From Microbacterium wangchenii (GTDB taxonomy: Bacteria; Actinomycetota; Actinomycetes; Actinomycetales; Microbacteriaceae): a stretch of 64,000 nt of DNA. Shown here piece after piece: positions 7,308 through 16,064 of the stretch (its first letter is position 1; each line of letters starts with the position of its first letter). Made by a program: the position numbers and the translations under genes. Location: NCBI RefSeq assembly GCF_004564355.1, contig NZ_CP038266.1, positions 930,001-994,000 on the forward strand. Direction: 5' to 3'. The notes under the pieces were generated by a model. It was not told the origin of the DNA, searched no databases, and saw only the letters and a program-made list of their open reading frames with translations.

Positions 7308-9302
7308 ATGAGTGCCTACCCGGTCGCCCCGGTCCTGTACGAACTGCCGGCCGACCTGCAGTCGGAGTCGGTCCTGCAGAGCTTCATCGATTGGATCGCC
7401 GAGCACCGCGGCATCCGCCTCGACGGCTATCGCGACCTGTACGACTGGTCGATCACGGATCTCGACGGGTTCTGGGAGTCGGTCTGGCAGTTCTACGGCG
7501 TGCACTCGAGCACGCCGTACACGGCCGTGCTCGCCGAGGAGCGCATGCCCGGCGCCGTGTGGTTCCCCGGCGCACGGCTGAACTACGCCGAGCACGTGCT
7601 CCGCGGCGACGGCACTCGCTGCGCTTTCGTCGCGTACTCCCAGACCCGGCCCCCGCAGGAGTGGACCGTCGACGACCTGCGGGCGGAGGTGGGGCGCGTG
7701 CGCACCGGCCTCGTCGAAGCAGGGGTGGGCCTGGGTGACCGGGTGGCGGCGTACCTGCCGAACATCCCGGAGACGATCGCCATCGAACTGGCCGTGGTGA
7801 GCCTGGGCGCGGTGTGGGCGACGTGCGCGCCGGAGTTCGGCGCCTCCAGTGCCATCGACCGGCTGAGCATCATCGAGCCGAAGGTGCTGTTCGCCGTCGG
7901 CGGCTATCGGTACGGGCGCAAGAGCATCGACCGGACGGCCGAGGTGGCGGAGATCACGGCGGCGATCGGGAGCCTCGAGCAGGTCGTCGAGGTGGCCTAT
8001 CCCACCTACGTCCTGCCCGACGCGATCCGGTACGACGACTTCGGCGACGGCGGCGCGGACGACGTCACGTTCGAGCACGTCCCCTTCGACCACCCGCTCT
8101 TCGTCATCTTCACTTCGGGCACCACCGGCAAGCCCAAGGCCATCACTCATTGCCACGGCGGGATCCTGCTCGAGCATCTCAAGAACCACGGTCTGAGCTG
8201 GGGGCTGCGGGAGGGCGATCGCCTGATGTGGTACTCCACGACCGCGTGGATGGTGTGGAACACCCTTCCCTCCGTGCTCCTGGTGGGCGCGTCCGTCGTG
8301 CTGTACGACGGCGACCCCACCTTCCCCGACACCCGCGAGCTGTGGCGTGTCGCGGAGGAGACGAACCCCGACGTCCTGGGCATGAGCCCGGCGTACATCC
8401 GCGGAAGCCGGGCCGCGGGGGTCGACCCCCGCACCGAGTTCTCCTTCCCCCGGTTGCGGCAGCTGTGCGCCGTGGGCAGCCCGCTGCCCCGCGACGGCTA
8501 CCGCTGGGTGCATGAGCAGTTCGGAGACCGCGTCCTCCTCAACGTCGGATCCGGCGGTACCGACGTGTGCAGCGGCATCGTGCAGGGCGCGCCGCTGCTC
8601 CCGGTGTACGACGGGCAGATCTCCGGCTCCGCGCTGGGTGTGGCCGCCGCCGCGTTCGACGAGAACGGCGAGGCGGTGCTGGATTCCCCCGGGGAGCTGG
8701 TGATCCGCCGGCCCATGCCGTCGATGCCGGTCGGGTTCTGGGGCGATGACGACGGGTCGCGCATGCACGAGGCGTACTTCTCCTCGTACCCCGGCATCTG
8801 GCGGCACGGCGACTGGGCGGTCTTCCACGCCGACGGCTCGTGTCAGATCACCGGGCGCTCGGACGCGACGCTGAACCGTGGCGGCGTGCGCCTAGGGACG
8901 AGCGAGTTCTACCGCGTGATCGACGCCGCACCCGACGCCGAGGACGCCCTCGTGGTGTTCCTGGAGGGTGAGGGCGAAGACGCCGAGACCGGCCGGCTGC
9001 TGCTGTTCGTGCAGATGGCGGGCGGGGCGTCGCTGGACGACGAGCGGCGGGCATCGTTCGCGCGGATGCTGCGCAGCGAACTGTCGCCGCGCCATGTCCC
9101 GGACGAGATCCACGCCGTCCCGGCGATTCCGCTGAACCGCACGGGGAAGAAGCTGGAGGTGCCGGTCAAGCGGCTCCTGCAGGGCCGCCCCCTCGCGGAG
9201 GTCGCTCAGCTGGGGGCCGTGGCCGATGCCGGCGCACTGGAATGGTTCGCGGAGTTCGCCCGGACCCGATCGGCACCGGTCCTGGACGCATCCACCCCGT
9301 GA
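7308..9302 (+). CDS. Acetoacetyl-CoA synthetase (acetoacetate-CoA ligase)
   Basis: A 664-residue adenylate-forming enzyme that activates acetoacetate or a similar short 3-oxo acid to its CoA ester with ATP. It opens with the ACAS_N region (WITDLDGFWESVWQFYG-like, about residues 45-65). The AMP-binding P-loop is FTSGTTGKPKAI (about 266-277). The C-terminal catalytic lysine sits in the NRTGKKLEVPVKR segment that is diagnostic of AacS. No Shine-Dalgarno is visible, but TATGGT at 7295-7300 lies 7 bases before ATG 7308, so the mRNA is probably leaderless. It could feed ketone-body-like end products of the neighbouring pathways into acetyl-CoA. Confidence 0.9.
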   Translation: MSAYPVAPVLYELPADLQSESVLQSFIDWIAEHRGIRLDGYRDLYDWSITDLDGFWESVWQFYGVHSSTPYTAVLAEERMPGAVWFPGARLNYAEHVLRGDGTRCAFVAYSQTRPPQEWTVDDLRAEVGRVRTGLVEAGVGLGDRVAAYLPNIPETIAIELAVVSLGAVWATCAPEFGASSAIDRLSIIEPKVLFAVGGYRYGRKSIDRTAEVAEITAAIGSLEQVVEVAYPTYVLPDAIRYDDFGDGGADDVTFEHVPFDHPLFVIFTSGTTGKPKAITHCHGGILLEHLKNHGLSWGLREGDRLMWYSTTAWMVWNTLPSVLLVGASVVLYDGDPTFPDTRELWRVAEETNPDVLGMSPAYIRGSRAAGVDPRTEFSFPRLRQLCAVGSPLPRDGYRWVHEQFGDRVLLNVGSGGTDVCSGIVQGAPLLPVYDGQISGSALGVAAAAFDENGEAVLDSPGELVIRRPMPSMPVGFWGDDDGSRMHEAYFSSYPGIWRHGDWAVFHADGSCQITGRSDATLNRGGVRLGTSEFYRVIDAAPDAEDALVVFLEGEGEDAETGRLLLFVQMAGGASLDDERRASFARMLRSELSPRHVPDEIHAVPAIPLNRTGKKLEVPVKRLLQGRPLAEVAQLGAVADAGALEWFAEFARTRSAPVLDASTP

Positions 9303-9307
9303 TGACC

Positions 9308-9339
9308 GGAGGCCGCCGCCCCGAGGGGCGACGGCCTCC
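9308..9339. terminator. Bidirectional terminator between convergent genes
   Basis: A 15-bp stem with one mismatch (GGAGGCCGCCGCCCC / GGGGCGACGGCCTCC) and a very short loop. It lies between the stop of the acetoacetyl-CoA synthetase gene and the 3' end of the TRAP receptor gene, so it can serve both strands. Confidence 0.6.
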
Positions 9340-9354
9340 GACCGGCTGTGGCGT

Positions 9355-10566
9355 CTAGCCGTTGAAGCTCTCGATGCACGAGGTCACCGGGTCGATCGAG
9401 AGGGCCGGGTCGTCGTACTCCGCCTCGTACTTCTCGATCAGGGTCCAGTAGTCCTCCAGGACGCCCTCCGCGTTGGTCAGGCCCGCGGCGGTGGCGTTGC
9501 GCACCCAGAGTTCCTCGTTGGTGTAGGTCTCGCCGTCCACGAGCGCGCCGAGCTCCTCGAACTCGGCCACGGTCTCCTCATCCCATGCCGTGAGCGTCTC
9601 GACGTTGGGGATGGACGAGATCATCTCGCACTGCTCGTCGGTCCCGACGAAGTGGGTGCCGTCGGCGCTGTCGTAGCCGTTCTTCCACACCTCGATCTCC
9701 GCGCCCGAGTTCAGCTCGTCCGCGACCTCCTCCAGGGTCGCCTTGATGTCGTCGGGGAACTCGTCGTAGTAGTCCTTCGCCCAGTACATGGCGAACTCGG
9801 AGTACACGCCCTGGCCGGTGTCGACCCAGTGCTTGAGGACCTCACCGAGCTTCCACGCCACGACGAAGTCCATGGCGCCGGCGGCCGCGCTGACGAGGCC
9901 GGTGGAGAAGGAGTTGTACGCCTCGTCGGCGGTCACCTGTGTGGGGACGACACCGGCGGCGGCGAAGTTGGGCGCCGCGATGGTGCCGGCGGTGCGCATC
10001 GTCAGACCCTCGAGGTCGGCCGGTCCTTCCAGCGGCGTGTTGGACCCGACCAGGATGTTGCCGACGGACCACGTCGACACCGAGTACAGGTTCTTCGCGT
10101 CCAGGAACGCCTTGACGTCCTCGTTGGTCTCGGTCAGCTCGGCCATCGCCGCGGTGATCGCCGCGGAGTTCGTCGGGCCGAACGTGATCTCGGGCAGGGA
10201 GTTCGGCACGAAGATCGACGGCTGGTAGTTGGGCACCGTGACCAGCAGCTGGGCGCTGCCGTCCTCGATGCACGCGTACTGGTCGGCCTGCGCACAGATC
10301 TCGTTCGCGGTGGTGCGGTTGAACGTGATCGCGCCGTCGGTGCGCTCCTCGACCTGATCCATGTACCACTCCTGGGCGGGGCGGAGGACGGACTGGTCGG
10401 CGGCGACCGAGGTGATCGTGACCTCCCATTCGCCCTCGGCATAGTCGCCGCCGCCCTCGCCGCCGGAGCTGGGGGCCGGCGAGCCGCTGCAGCCCGCCAG
10501 GACGGCCACCGCCGTCGCTGCGGCCGCGACGGCCGTGGCCAGTCGTCGTTGGTTGCGTGAAAACAT
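9355..10566 (-). CDS. TRAP transporter solute-binding lipoprotein (DctP family)
   Basis: A 403-residue extracytoplasmic receptor of a TRAP transporter. The N-terminus has basic residues, a hydrophobic stretch and the lipobox LAGC with cysteine at about residue 26, so it is a membrane-anchored lipoprotein as expected in a monoderm. A Ser/Gly-rich linker follows and then the DctP fold (about residues 45-395). GAGGAG lies 6 bases before the ATG. Its membrane partners DctM and DctQ are immediately upstream in the same operon (80-base gap). TRAP receptors bind carboxylates; the neighbouring dehydratase and dehydrogenases suggest a hydroxy or sugar acid (inference). Confidence 0.88.
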   Translation of the reverse strand: MFSRNQRRLATAVAAAATAVAVLAGCSGSPAPSSGGEGGGDYAEGEWEVTITSVAADQSVLRPAQEWYMDQVEERTDGAITFNRTTANEICAQADQYACIEDGSAQLLVTVPNYQPSIFVPNSLPEITFGPTNSAAITAAMAELTETNEDVKAFLDAKNLYSVSTWSVGNILVGSNTPLEGPADLEGLTMRTAGTIAAPNFAAAGVVPTQVTADEAYNSFSTGLVSAAAGAMDFVVAWKLGEVLKHWVDTGQGVYSEFAMYWAKDYYDEFPDDIKATLEEVADELNSGAEIEVWKNGYDSADGTHFVGTDEQCEMISSIPNVETLTAWDEETVAEFEELGALVDGETYTNEELWVRNATAAGLTNAEGVLEDYWTLIEKYEAEYDDPALSIDPVTSCIESFNG

Positions 10567-10646
10567 CGGTGTTCTCCTCGGTGTTCAGTGTGATCGGGAC
10601 GGTGCGGGTTTCCTCGGAATGGTCGGGAACGGGAGCGACCCTCAGG

Positions 10647-12194
10647 TCAGGGCGCGGGAATGGTGGGGATCTCCGCCGGCGTGCCGTGGAAGGCGGCGTT
10701 GACGGCGTCGGACACGAAGGACGGCAGCCACAGGGTCAGCTCCGGCCACAGGTACAGGATCACCAGGACGACCAGGTCGACCACGATGAACGGCAGGATG
10801 CCGACGAAGACGGTGCCGCTGCGAACCTTCGCCACGCCGGCGGCCACGAAGGAGTTGATGCCCACGGGTGGCATCACCATCCCGATCTCCATCAGTTTGA
10901 TGATGAGGATCCCGAGCCAGATGCTCATGAGGAGCTCGGCGGCGGCCTGCGTCGGGGCGTTGGGGAAGAAGTCGGTGGCCAGCGCCATCCCGATGGGGTG
11001 GATGATCGGCACGCTCAGCAGCAGCAACGACATCTCCTCGAGGAACATCCCCAGCGGGATGAGGCAGATCAGCAGGATCGCCATCAGGATCTTCGGGTCC
11101 AGCTCCCATTCGCCGACGGCATCCTTGATCCCCTGCGTGACACCGGCGTGCACGAAGAACCTCGAGAAGATCACCGAGCCGAAGATGATGAAGAACACCA
11201 TCGACGTCGTCGCTGCGGTGTCCAGCAGCGAGTCGCGGATCTGGAGCCCCAGGCCCTTCGCCCCCAGCTTGCGCCGCTCGATGATGAGGATGATGACCGA
11301 GATCACCGCTCCGAACGCCGCCGACTCGGTGGGGGTGAACAGGCCGGAGAAGATGCCGCCGATGATGACCGTGGCCAGCACCACGACGTACACGACCCCG
11401 CGCCAGGGGAGGTTCCGCCAGTCCTTCGTCTTCGCGCTGAGCCCGATGCTCATCGTCAGCGTGCCGGTGTCGGTGCGCCGCGTGTTGCCCTCGGCCTGCG
11501 CGCGGGCCCGAGTCTCCCGCTGCAGCGACTCGTAGGAGGCGATGAAGTTGAGGTCCTCCGGCTTGCGCAGCTTGTCCACGCCCACCCGGCGCGCCCCGAT
11601 GGCCATGATGTACACGACGTAGCCGAGGAAGGAGATGGCCACGGGGATGAGGCCGGCCACGAGCATGGGCGCCACCGACGTGTTCGTGATGACGGCGTAG
11701 ATGACGATGAACGTGCTCGGCGGGATCAGGATGCCCACGGTGCCGGCGACGGCGACCATGCCGGTGGCCAGGCCCGCGGGGTACCCGTGGCGTCGCATCT
11801 CGGGCACGGCCAGCTTGGACATCGTCGCGACCTTCGCGATCGACGAGCCCGACACCGCGGAGAACCCCGCCGCCGCGATCACGGTGGCCACGCCGAGGCC
11901 TCCGGGCAGGCGCCGCGTGAAGTAGGCGGCGATCTCCAGGGCGTACTCGGCGATGCGCGCCCGCACGGCGAAGAGGCCGACGAGCATGAACATCGGGATG
12001 ATCGTGAGGGTGAAGCTGTAGGAGTTCTGGAAGGTCTCGTTGACCATCACGGAGACCGCGACGGTGGGCGATTTGACCATCATCAGCCCGAGGGCGCCGG
12101 AGATGCCGAGCGCGAAGCCGATCGGCACGCGGATGGCCAGGAGGAGGAACATCAGCGCGAGCGTGAGCCAGATGGCGACGGTGGAATCGATCAT
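10647..12194 (-). CDS. TRAP transporter large permease (DctM)
   Basis: A 515-residue, very hydrophobic protein of the DctM family, the Na+-driven channel-forming subunit of the TRAP system. Typical segments are IRVPIGFALGISGALGL near the N-terminus, AAAGFSAVSGSSIAKVATM, GILIPPSTFIVIYAVITN, FTPTESAAFGAV and GMVMPPVGINSFVAAGV. A hydrophilic stretch of roughly 60 residues (about 215-280) is longer than the usual cytoplasmic loop. ATG 12194 overlaps the dctQ stop (ATGA), so the two membrane subunits are made together. Confidence 0.92.
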   Translation of the reverse strand: MIDSTVAIWLTLALMFLLLAIRVPIGFALGISGALGLMMVKSPTVAVSVMVNETFQNSYSFTLTIIPMFMLVGLFAVRARIAEYALEIAAYFTRRLPGGLGVATVIAAAGFSAVSGSSIAKVATMSKLAVPEMRRHGYPAGLATGMVAVAGTVGILIPPSTFIVIYAVITNTSVAPMLVAGLIPVAISFLGYVVYIMAIGARRVGVDKLRKPEDLNFIASYESLQRETRARAQAEGNTRRTDTGTLTMSIGLSAKTKDWRNLPWRGVVYVVVLATVIIGGIFSGLFTPTESAAFGAVISVIILIIERRKLGAKGLGLQIRDSLLDTAATTSMVFFIIFGSVIFSRFFVHAGVTQGIKDAVGEWELDPKILMAILLICLIPLGMFLEEMSLLLLSVPIIHPIGMALATDFFPNAPTQAAAELLMSIWLGILIIKLMEIGMVMPPVGINSFVAAGVAKVRSGTVFVGILPFIVVDLVVLVILYLWPELTLWLPSFVSDAVNAAFHGTPAEIPTIPAP

Positions 12195-12856
12195 CGTGCG
12201 CCTCCCTCCGAGCCGCGTGCCGGGGTCTGGTCGATCTGCTGTTCGTGCTCGGCCAGGCTCGCCGCGCGCAGCGCGTCGCGGTCGCTGAGGGCGGTGGGGT
12301 CGCTCGGCGGGGCGTCGTCGAACTGCATGACGTCGTCGTAGGGTCGCCGGCCGAGAACCGACCGCACCAGGTTGAGGATCACGACCAGGAAGAAGGGGAT
12401 CAGTGCGGCGGCGAAGACCCAGCGCCACGGCCACAGCGGGGCGAGGCCGACGCCGTCGACGACGGTCTCGGGAACCGGCCACGTGCGGGTGATCGCGCGG
12501 TCCACCGACGCCCAGAGCAGCCACAGGAGGTAGCCGCTGGCGAGGGACCAGATGACGATGTCCAGCACGCGGTTCGCCTTCGGCCCGAGCCGTTCGGTGA
12601 CGACCTGCACGGACACCTGCTCGCCGCGCACGGTGGTCCACGCCATACCCGCGAACGTCGCGGTCACGAGCAGTCCGCTCACGAGGTTGGTCACATCGAA
12701 CGGATCGCCCAGCCATCTGGCGACCACCGAGCCCACGAAGGCGGCGACGATGCCCAGTGTCGCCAGTGTCGCGATCATGGCCGAGACGGCAGCCACCCAG
12801 ATCACGGCGTTCTCCACGACGCGGATCGGGTCGTCCTTCAAACCGGGTGCACTCAC
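12191..12856 (-). CDS. TRAP transporter small permease (DctQ)
   Basis: A 221-residue membrane protein with four predicted helices (about residues 15-40, 58-75, 95-115 and 140-165), the size class of DctQ subunits, with a longer than usual hydrophilic C-terminal tail (about residues 170-221). Family-like sequence includes the GEQVSVQVVTERLGPKANRV region. The GTG start at 12856 has GAGGAGGG about 7 bases upstream. The gene ends inside the dctM start codon. The order Q-M-P follows the catabolic genes with a gap of about 100 bases, so the transporter may be the distal part of the same operon. Confidence 0.85.
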   Translation of the reverse strand: MSAPGLKDDPIRVVENAVIWVAAVSAMIATLATLGIVAAFVGSVVARWLGDPFDVTNLVSGLLVTATFAGMAWTTVRGEQVSVQVVTERLGPKANRVLDIVIWSLASGYLLWLLWASVDRAITRTWPVPETVVDGVGLAPLWPWRWVFAAALIPFFLVVILNLVRSVLGRRPYDDVMQFDDAPPSDPTALSDRDALRAASLAEHEQQIDQTPARGSEGGAR

Positions 12857-12956
12857 CTTCGAGCCCTCCTCGTCACCAGGAGAGGTCCCCTGGCGTCACG
12901 GAGGCTGACGGTACACGAACGGTGCACGCGTCGCGACGGTTCCCGGAAGGTCCGCA

Positions 12957-13709
12957 TCAGCGCGTCAACCACGCCGTCGCCGCTTCCTTGAACGTGCGGG
13001 ACGAGACCGCGCTCGTGTGCGAGCGCCCCGCCACCGGCACGAAGTCCGCGCCGACGGCGCGGGCGAGCGCCTCCCCGCCGGCGGCGACGATGTCACGGTC
13101 GCCGTTGACGATGCACATCGGCGCGGCGGGCGCGGGGTCCGCGGGGAGGATGGCGGCCGCGTCCCGGCCGACTCCTTCCACGACGTCCAGGAGCACCCCG
13201 ACGTCATTGCCCGGCACGAGGGATACCTGCTGAACGAGAGCCGCGGTCGGGCCGTGGAGGATCGGGGTGCCGCGGAAAACAGCGGCGCGCGCGGCCTTCA
13301 GGTCGATGTCGGCGAGCGGGGACGTGGGTCCGAAGCCGCCGAGGACGAGCCGCCGGATCCGTCGCGGCTGCGCCATGGCGAGGGTCCATCCCAGGCGCGA
13401 ACCGAGCGAATAGCCGAGATACCCGACCTCCTCGGCGCCGACGGCATCCAGCACGGCGACGAGGTCGGACACGAACAGGTCCAGGCGGTAGTTGCCGGGT
13501 CCGGCCGGCCGGGCACTGCTGCCGTGACCGCGCAGGTCGACGGCGATCCCCCGGAGGCCGGCGCCGGCGAGCGCGTTTTCCCACCCAGTTCGTCGCCAAT
13601 TCTGTGCACCATTCGACGCGAATCCATGCACGACGAGAACAGGCCGGCCGTCCGCGGAGCCGATCTCCTCCCACGAGATGGCCGCGTCCCCCGTCAGAAC
13701 CGTCGGCAT
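12957..13709 (-). CDS. Alpha/beta hydrolase, likely acyltransferase half of an AcoC-type E2
   Basis: A 250-residue alpha/beta-hydrolase with an oxyanion-loop HGFASN (about 28-33), nucleophile elbow GYSLGS (Ser about 100), acid-region NGDRDIVA and catalytic histidine in GRSHTSA near the C-terminus. In AcoC, the E2 of acetoin dehydrogenase, a lipoyl domain is fused to exactly this kind of hydrolase domain. Here the lipoyl domain is a separate gene directly upstream, joined by a TGATG stop/start overlap, and the combined length of about 360 residues matches one AcoC. I infer that this protein transfers the acyl group from lipoate to CoA. A plain ester or enol-lactone hydrolase is the alternative. 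Confidence 0.7.
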   Translation of the reverse strand: MPTVLTGDAAISWEEIGSADGRPVLVVHGFASNGAQNWRRTGWENALAGAGLRGIAVDLRGHGSSARPAGPGNYRLDLFVSDLVAVLDAVGAEEVGYLGYSLGSRLGWTLAMAQPRRIRRLVLGGFGPTSPLADIDLKAARAAVFRGTPILHGPTAALVQQVSLVPGNDVGVLLDVVEGVGRDAAAILPADPAPAAPMCIVNGDRDIVAAGGEALARAVGADFVPVAGRSHTSAVSSRTFKEAATAWLTR

Positions 13710-14041
13710 CAGTCGTCCTCGGGCGGGCGCAGCTTGACGCGCTTGACCGGCACGTCAGCGTCGACGGCGGGGATCCTCCCCACGATCCCGGCGCTCTCCT
13801 CCGGCACCTCGAAGGTGATCAGCGCGTCGCCCACGCGCACCGTTTCGCCCTCCTCCGCGCCGAGGCGGGAGACGACGCCGGAGGTGGGCGAGGGGAGCTC
13901 CACGGCCGATTTCGTCGTCTCCACCTCGACCAGGACGTCGTTGCGCTCGACGAGATCGCCGATCCCGACGTGCCACTCCAGGATGACCGCATCCTCCAGA
14001 CCCTCGCCGAGGTCGGGAAGCGGGAAGGACAGTTCAGCCAC
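13709..14041 (-). CDS. Stand-alone lipoyl-domain protein (carrier part of a 2-oxoacid dehydrogenase)
   Basis: A 110-residue protein that is almost entirely one biotinyl/lipoyl domain (residues 1-78). It starts with the classical FPLPDLGEGL and carries the lysine to be lipoylated in VETTKSAVELPSP (about K42). A short tail of about 30 residues follows, with no peripheral-subunit-binding domain and no CAT-type acyltransferase domain, so it is not an ordinary E2. The GTG start at 14041 has GGAG 7 bases before it and overlaps the E1-beta gene by 8 bases. It would ferry the acyl group from E1 to the hydrolase encoded next. Confidence 0.85.
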   Translation of the reverse strand: MAELSFPLPDLGEGLEDAVILEWHVGIGDLVERNDVLVEVETTKSAVELPSPTSGVVSRLGAEEGETVRVGDALITFEVPEESAGIVGRIPAVDADVPVKRVKLRPPEDD

Positions 14042-15059
14042 GTCGGTACTCCAGTACTCGCTGCATCCCCAGCAGGATGCGATGGACACTCGGGATCTGC
14101 TCGTCCTCGAGGGCGCCGGAGGGGGTCGGCACGTCGTAGCCGGTCACGCGCTGCACCGGCGCGCGCAGCGTGTCGAAGAGCCGCTCCGAGATGCGCGTGG
14201 CGACCTCGGCGCCGAGGCCCGCCGTGCGGGCCGCTTCATGCACCACCACCGCCCGGCGGGTGCGACCGACCGACTCCACGATGGTCGCGGTGTCGATGGG
14301 GGAGAGCCACCGAAGGTCGACGACCTCCGCCTCCACGCCGTCCTCCGCGGCGATCTCGGCCGCCTTCAGCGACCGATCGACCATCGCGCCCCAGCTGAGG
14401 ATCGTCACGTGCCTGCCGGGACGGACGATCCTCGCTCCCTCAGCGCCGCCGGAGTTCCCGAAGTCGACCGGCCCCTTCTGCCAGTACCGCGATTTCGGTT
14501 CGAGGAAGATCACCGGGTCGGGACAGCGGATCGAGGCCCGAAGCAGGTGGTAGGCATCGTGCGCGCCTGCGGGACTGACCACTTTCAGGCCCGCGACGTG
14601 CGCCCAGAACGCCTCCGTGCTCTCGCCGTGCAGCTCGGGGGCCCTGATGCCGCCGTAGCTGGGGACGCGCAACGTGATCGGCATGGGCAGCCGTCCCCGG
14701 CTGCGGTAGCGGTAGCGGGCGACCTGGGAGACGATCTGGTCGAACGCCGGATAGGCGAAGCCGTCGAACTGCACCTCGGGGACCGGCCGGAACCCGGCGA
14801 TCGCCAGGCCCACCGCGGTGCCCAGGATGGCCGATTCGGCCAGCGGAGTGTCGAAGACGCGGACCGACCCGAAGCGGGCCTGCAGGCCATCGGTGACGCG
14901 GAAGACGCCACCGAGCACGCCGACGTCCTCCCCGAAGACCAGGACGCGCGGATCGGCCTCCAGCTCGTCCGCGAGCGCGCGATTGAGGGCCTGCTGCACG
15001 GAGAGGGTCTGCACGGTGGAGGCTGCGCCGTCCGGATCGGGCCGCATCGTGGTGGTCAT
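14034..15059 (-). CDS. 2-oxoacid dehydrogenase E1 component, beta subunit
   Basis: A 341-residue transketolase-fold subunit, closest in feel to branched-chain 2-oxoacid dehydrogenase E1-beta. It has FGEDVGVLGGVFRVTDGL, RVFDTPLAESAILGTAVGLA, QFDGFAYPAFDQIVSQVA and the potassium/ThDP-region PVIFLEPKSRYW. With E1-alpha it decarboxylates a 2-oxoacid and reductively acylates lipoate. ATG 15059 overlaps the E1-alpha stop (ATGA). No E3 (dihydrolipoamide dehydrogenase) gene is in the cluster, so the cell's general E3 must serve it. The substrate is unresolved between branched-chain-like acids, acetoin-like compounds and dehydrated sugar acids. Confidence 0.88.
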   Translation of the reverse strand: MTTTMRPDPDGAASTVQTLSVQQALNRALADELEADPRVLVFGEDVGVLGGVFRVTDGLQARFGSVRVFDTPLAESAILGTAVGLAIAGFRPVPEVQFDGFAYPAFDQIVSQVARYRYRSRGRLPMPITLRVPSYGGIRAPELHGESTEAFWAHVAGLKVVSPAGAHDAYHLLRASIRCPDPVIFLEPKSRYWQKGPVDFGNSGGAEGARIVRPGRHVTILSWGAMVDRSLKAAEIAAEDGVEAEVVDLRWLSPIDTATIVESVGRTRRAVVVHEAARTAGLGAEVATRISERLFDTLRAPVQRVTGYDVPTPSGALEDEQIPSVHRILLGMQRVLEYRRG

Positions 15060-16054
15060 GCGCGAGTGCTCTCTTCCCACGCGGCGCGCTGCTCGAGGAG
15101 GTCGTCGGTGAGCTCCTCGTAGACGTCGGCGAAGAGCTCCTCGCCGCCGCGAGGCGGGAGCGTGGTCAGGTGGATGCGGATGCCTTCCAGCCACCGGGCG
15201 GCTTCGGCGTCCACCTCGGCGACATCGGACTCCTCGATCACCCCCCGCTCCAGGACGCTGCGGCGGTAGCGGATCACGGGGTCGTCCCCGGCGTCGCGGC
15301 GCTCGTCGTCCAGGGTGCGGTACCGGCCGGGGTCGTCGGAGGTCGCGTGCGGTCCGCGGCGGTAGATCTTCGACTCGATCAGCGTCGGCCCGCCGCCGTG
15401 CCGGGCACGCTCCACCGCGTCGGTCACCGCCGCGCGCACGGCGAGCACATCGTTTCCGTCGACGGCGACCCCGGGGAAGCCGTATCCGGCCGCTCGCGCG
15501 GCGATGGAGCCGCCGGCGACCTGCTGGGAGACGGGGACGGAGATCGCCCACTGGTTGTTGGTGACGAGGAAGACCACGGGGAGCTTCCACACGCCGGCGA
15601 AGTTCATCGCCTCGTGCGTGTCGCCCTGGCTGGTGCCGCCGTCGCCGATGCAGGCGAGGGCGACGCCGTCGCATCCGTCGATCCTCTGACCCAGCGCCCA
15701 TCCGACCGCGTGCGGGCCGTTGGAGCCGACCACCGCCTGGATGGGGGTGACGTGGGCAGCGACCGGGTCGAACGATCCGCCGTTCCAGTCGCCGTTGTGG
15801 TTGGCGAGGTAGGCCGGCATGTCCACCCCCAGGGCGAGGGCGAGACCCAGTTCGCGGTACATCGGGAACACGAAGTCGCGGTCGGTGTCGATGGCCGCCG
15901 CCGCTCCCACCTGCGTGGCCTCGTGACCGATCGAGGGCGGGAAACCGGGGATGATCCCCTGGCGGTGCCAGCGGACGAGCTCGACGTCGAGCGCGCGCGC
16001 CCGCACGACGAAGCGGTACATCTCCCGCTCCTGCTCGCGGGTGGGTTCGGTCAC
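15056..16054 (-). CDS. 2-oxoacid dehydrogenase E1 component, alpha subunit
   Basis: A 332-residue ThDP-binding subunit. The ThDP motif runs from GDGGTSQGD through HEAMNFAGVWKLPVVF to TNNQWAIS (about residues 140-173). GFPPSIGHEATQVGAA and YRRGPHATSDDPGRYR match the branched-chain 2-oxoacid dehydrogenase E1-alpha pattern, including the phosphorylation-loop region. It starts with GTG at 16054, 10 bases after the preceding dehydrogenase gene. It forms the heterotetrameric E1 with the next gene product. Confidence 0.88.
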   Translation of the reverse strand: MTEPTREQEREMYRFVVRARALDVELVRWHRQGIIPGFPPSIGHEATQVGAAAAIDTDRDFVFPMYRELGLALALGVDMPAYLANHNGDWNGGSFDPVAAHVTPIQAVVGSNGPHAVGWALGQRIDGCDGVALACIGDGGTSQGDTHEAMNFAGVWKLPVVFLVTNNQWAISVPVSQQVAGGSIAARAAGYGFPGVAVDGNDVLAVRAAVTDAVERARHGGGPTLIESKIYRRGPHATSDDPGRYRTLDDERRDAGDDPVIRYRRSVLERGVIEESDVAEVDAEAARWLEGIRIHLTTLPPRGGEELFADVYEELTDDLLEQRAAWEESTRA

Positions 16055-16064
16055 GGCGGTTCCC

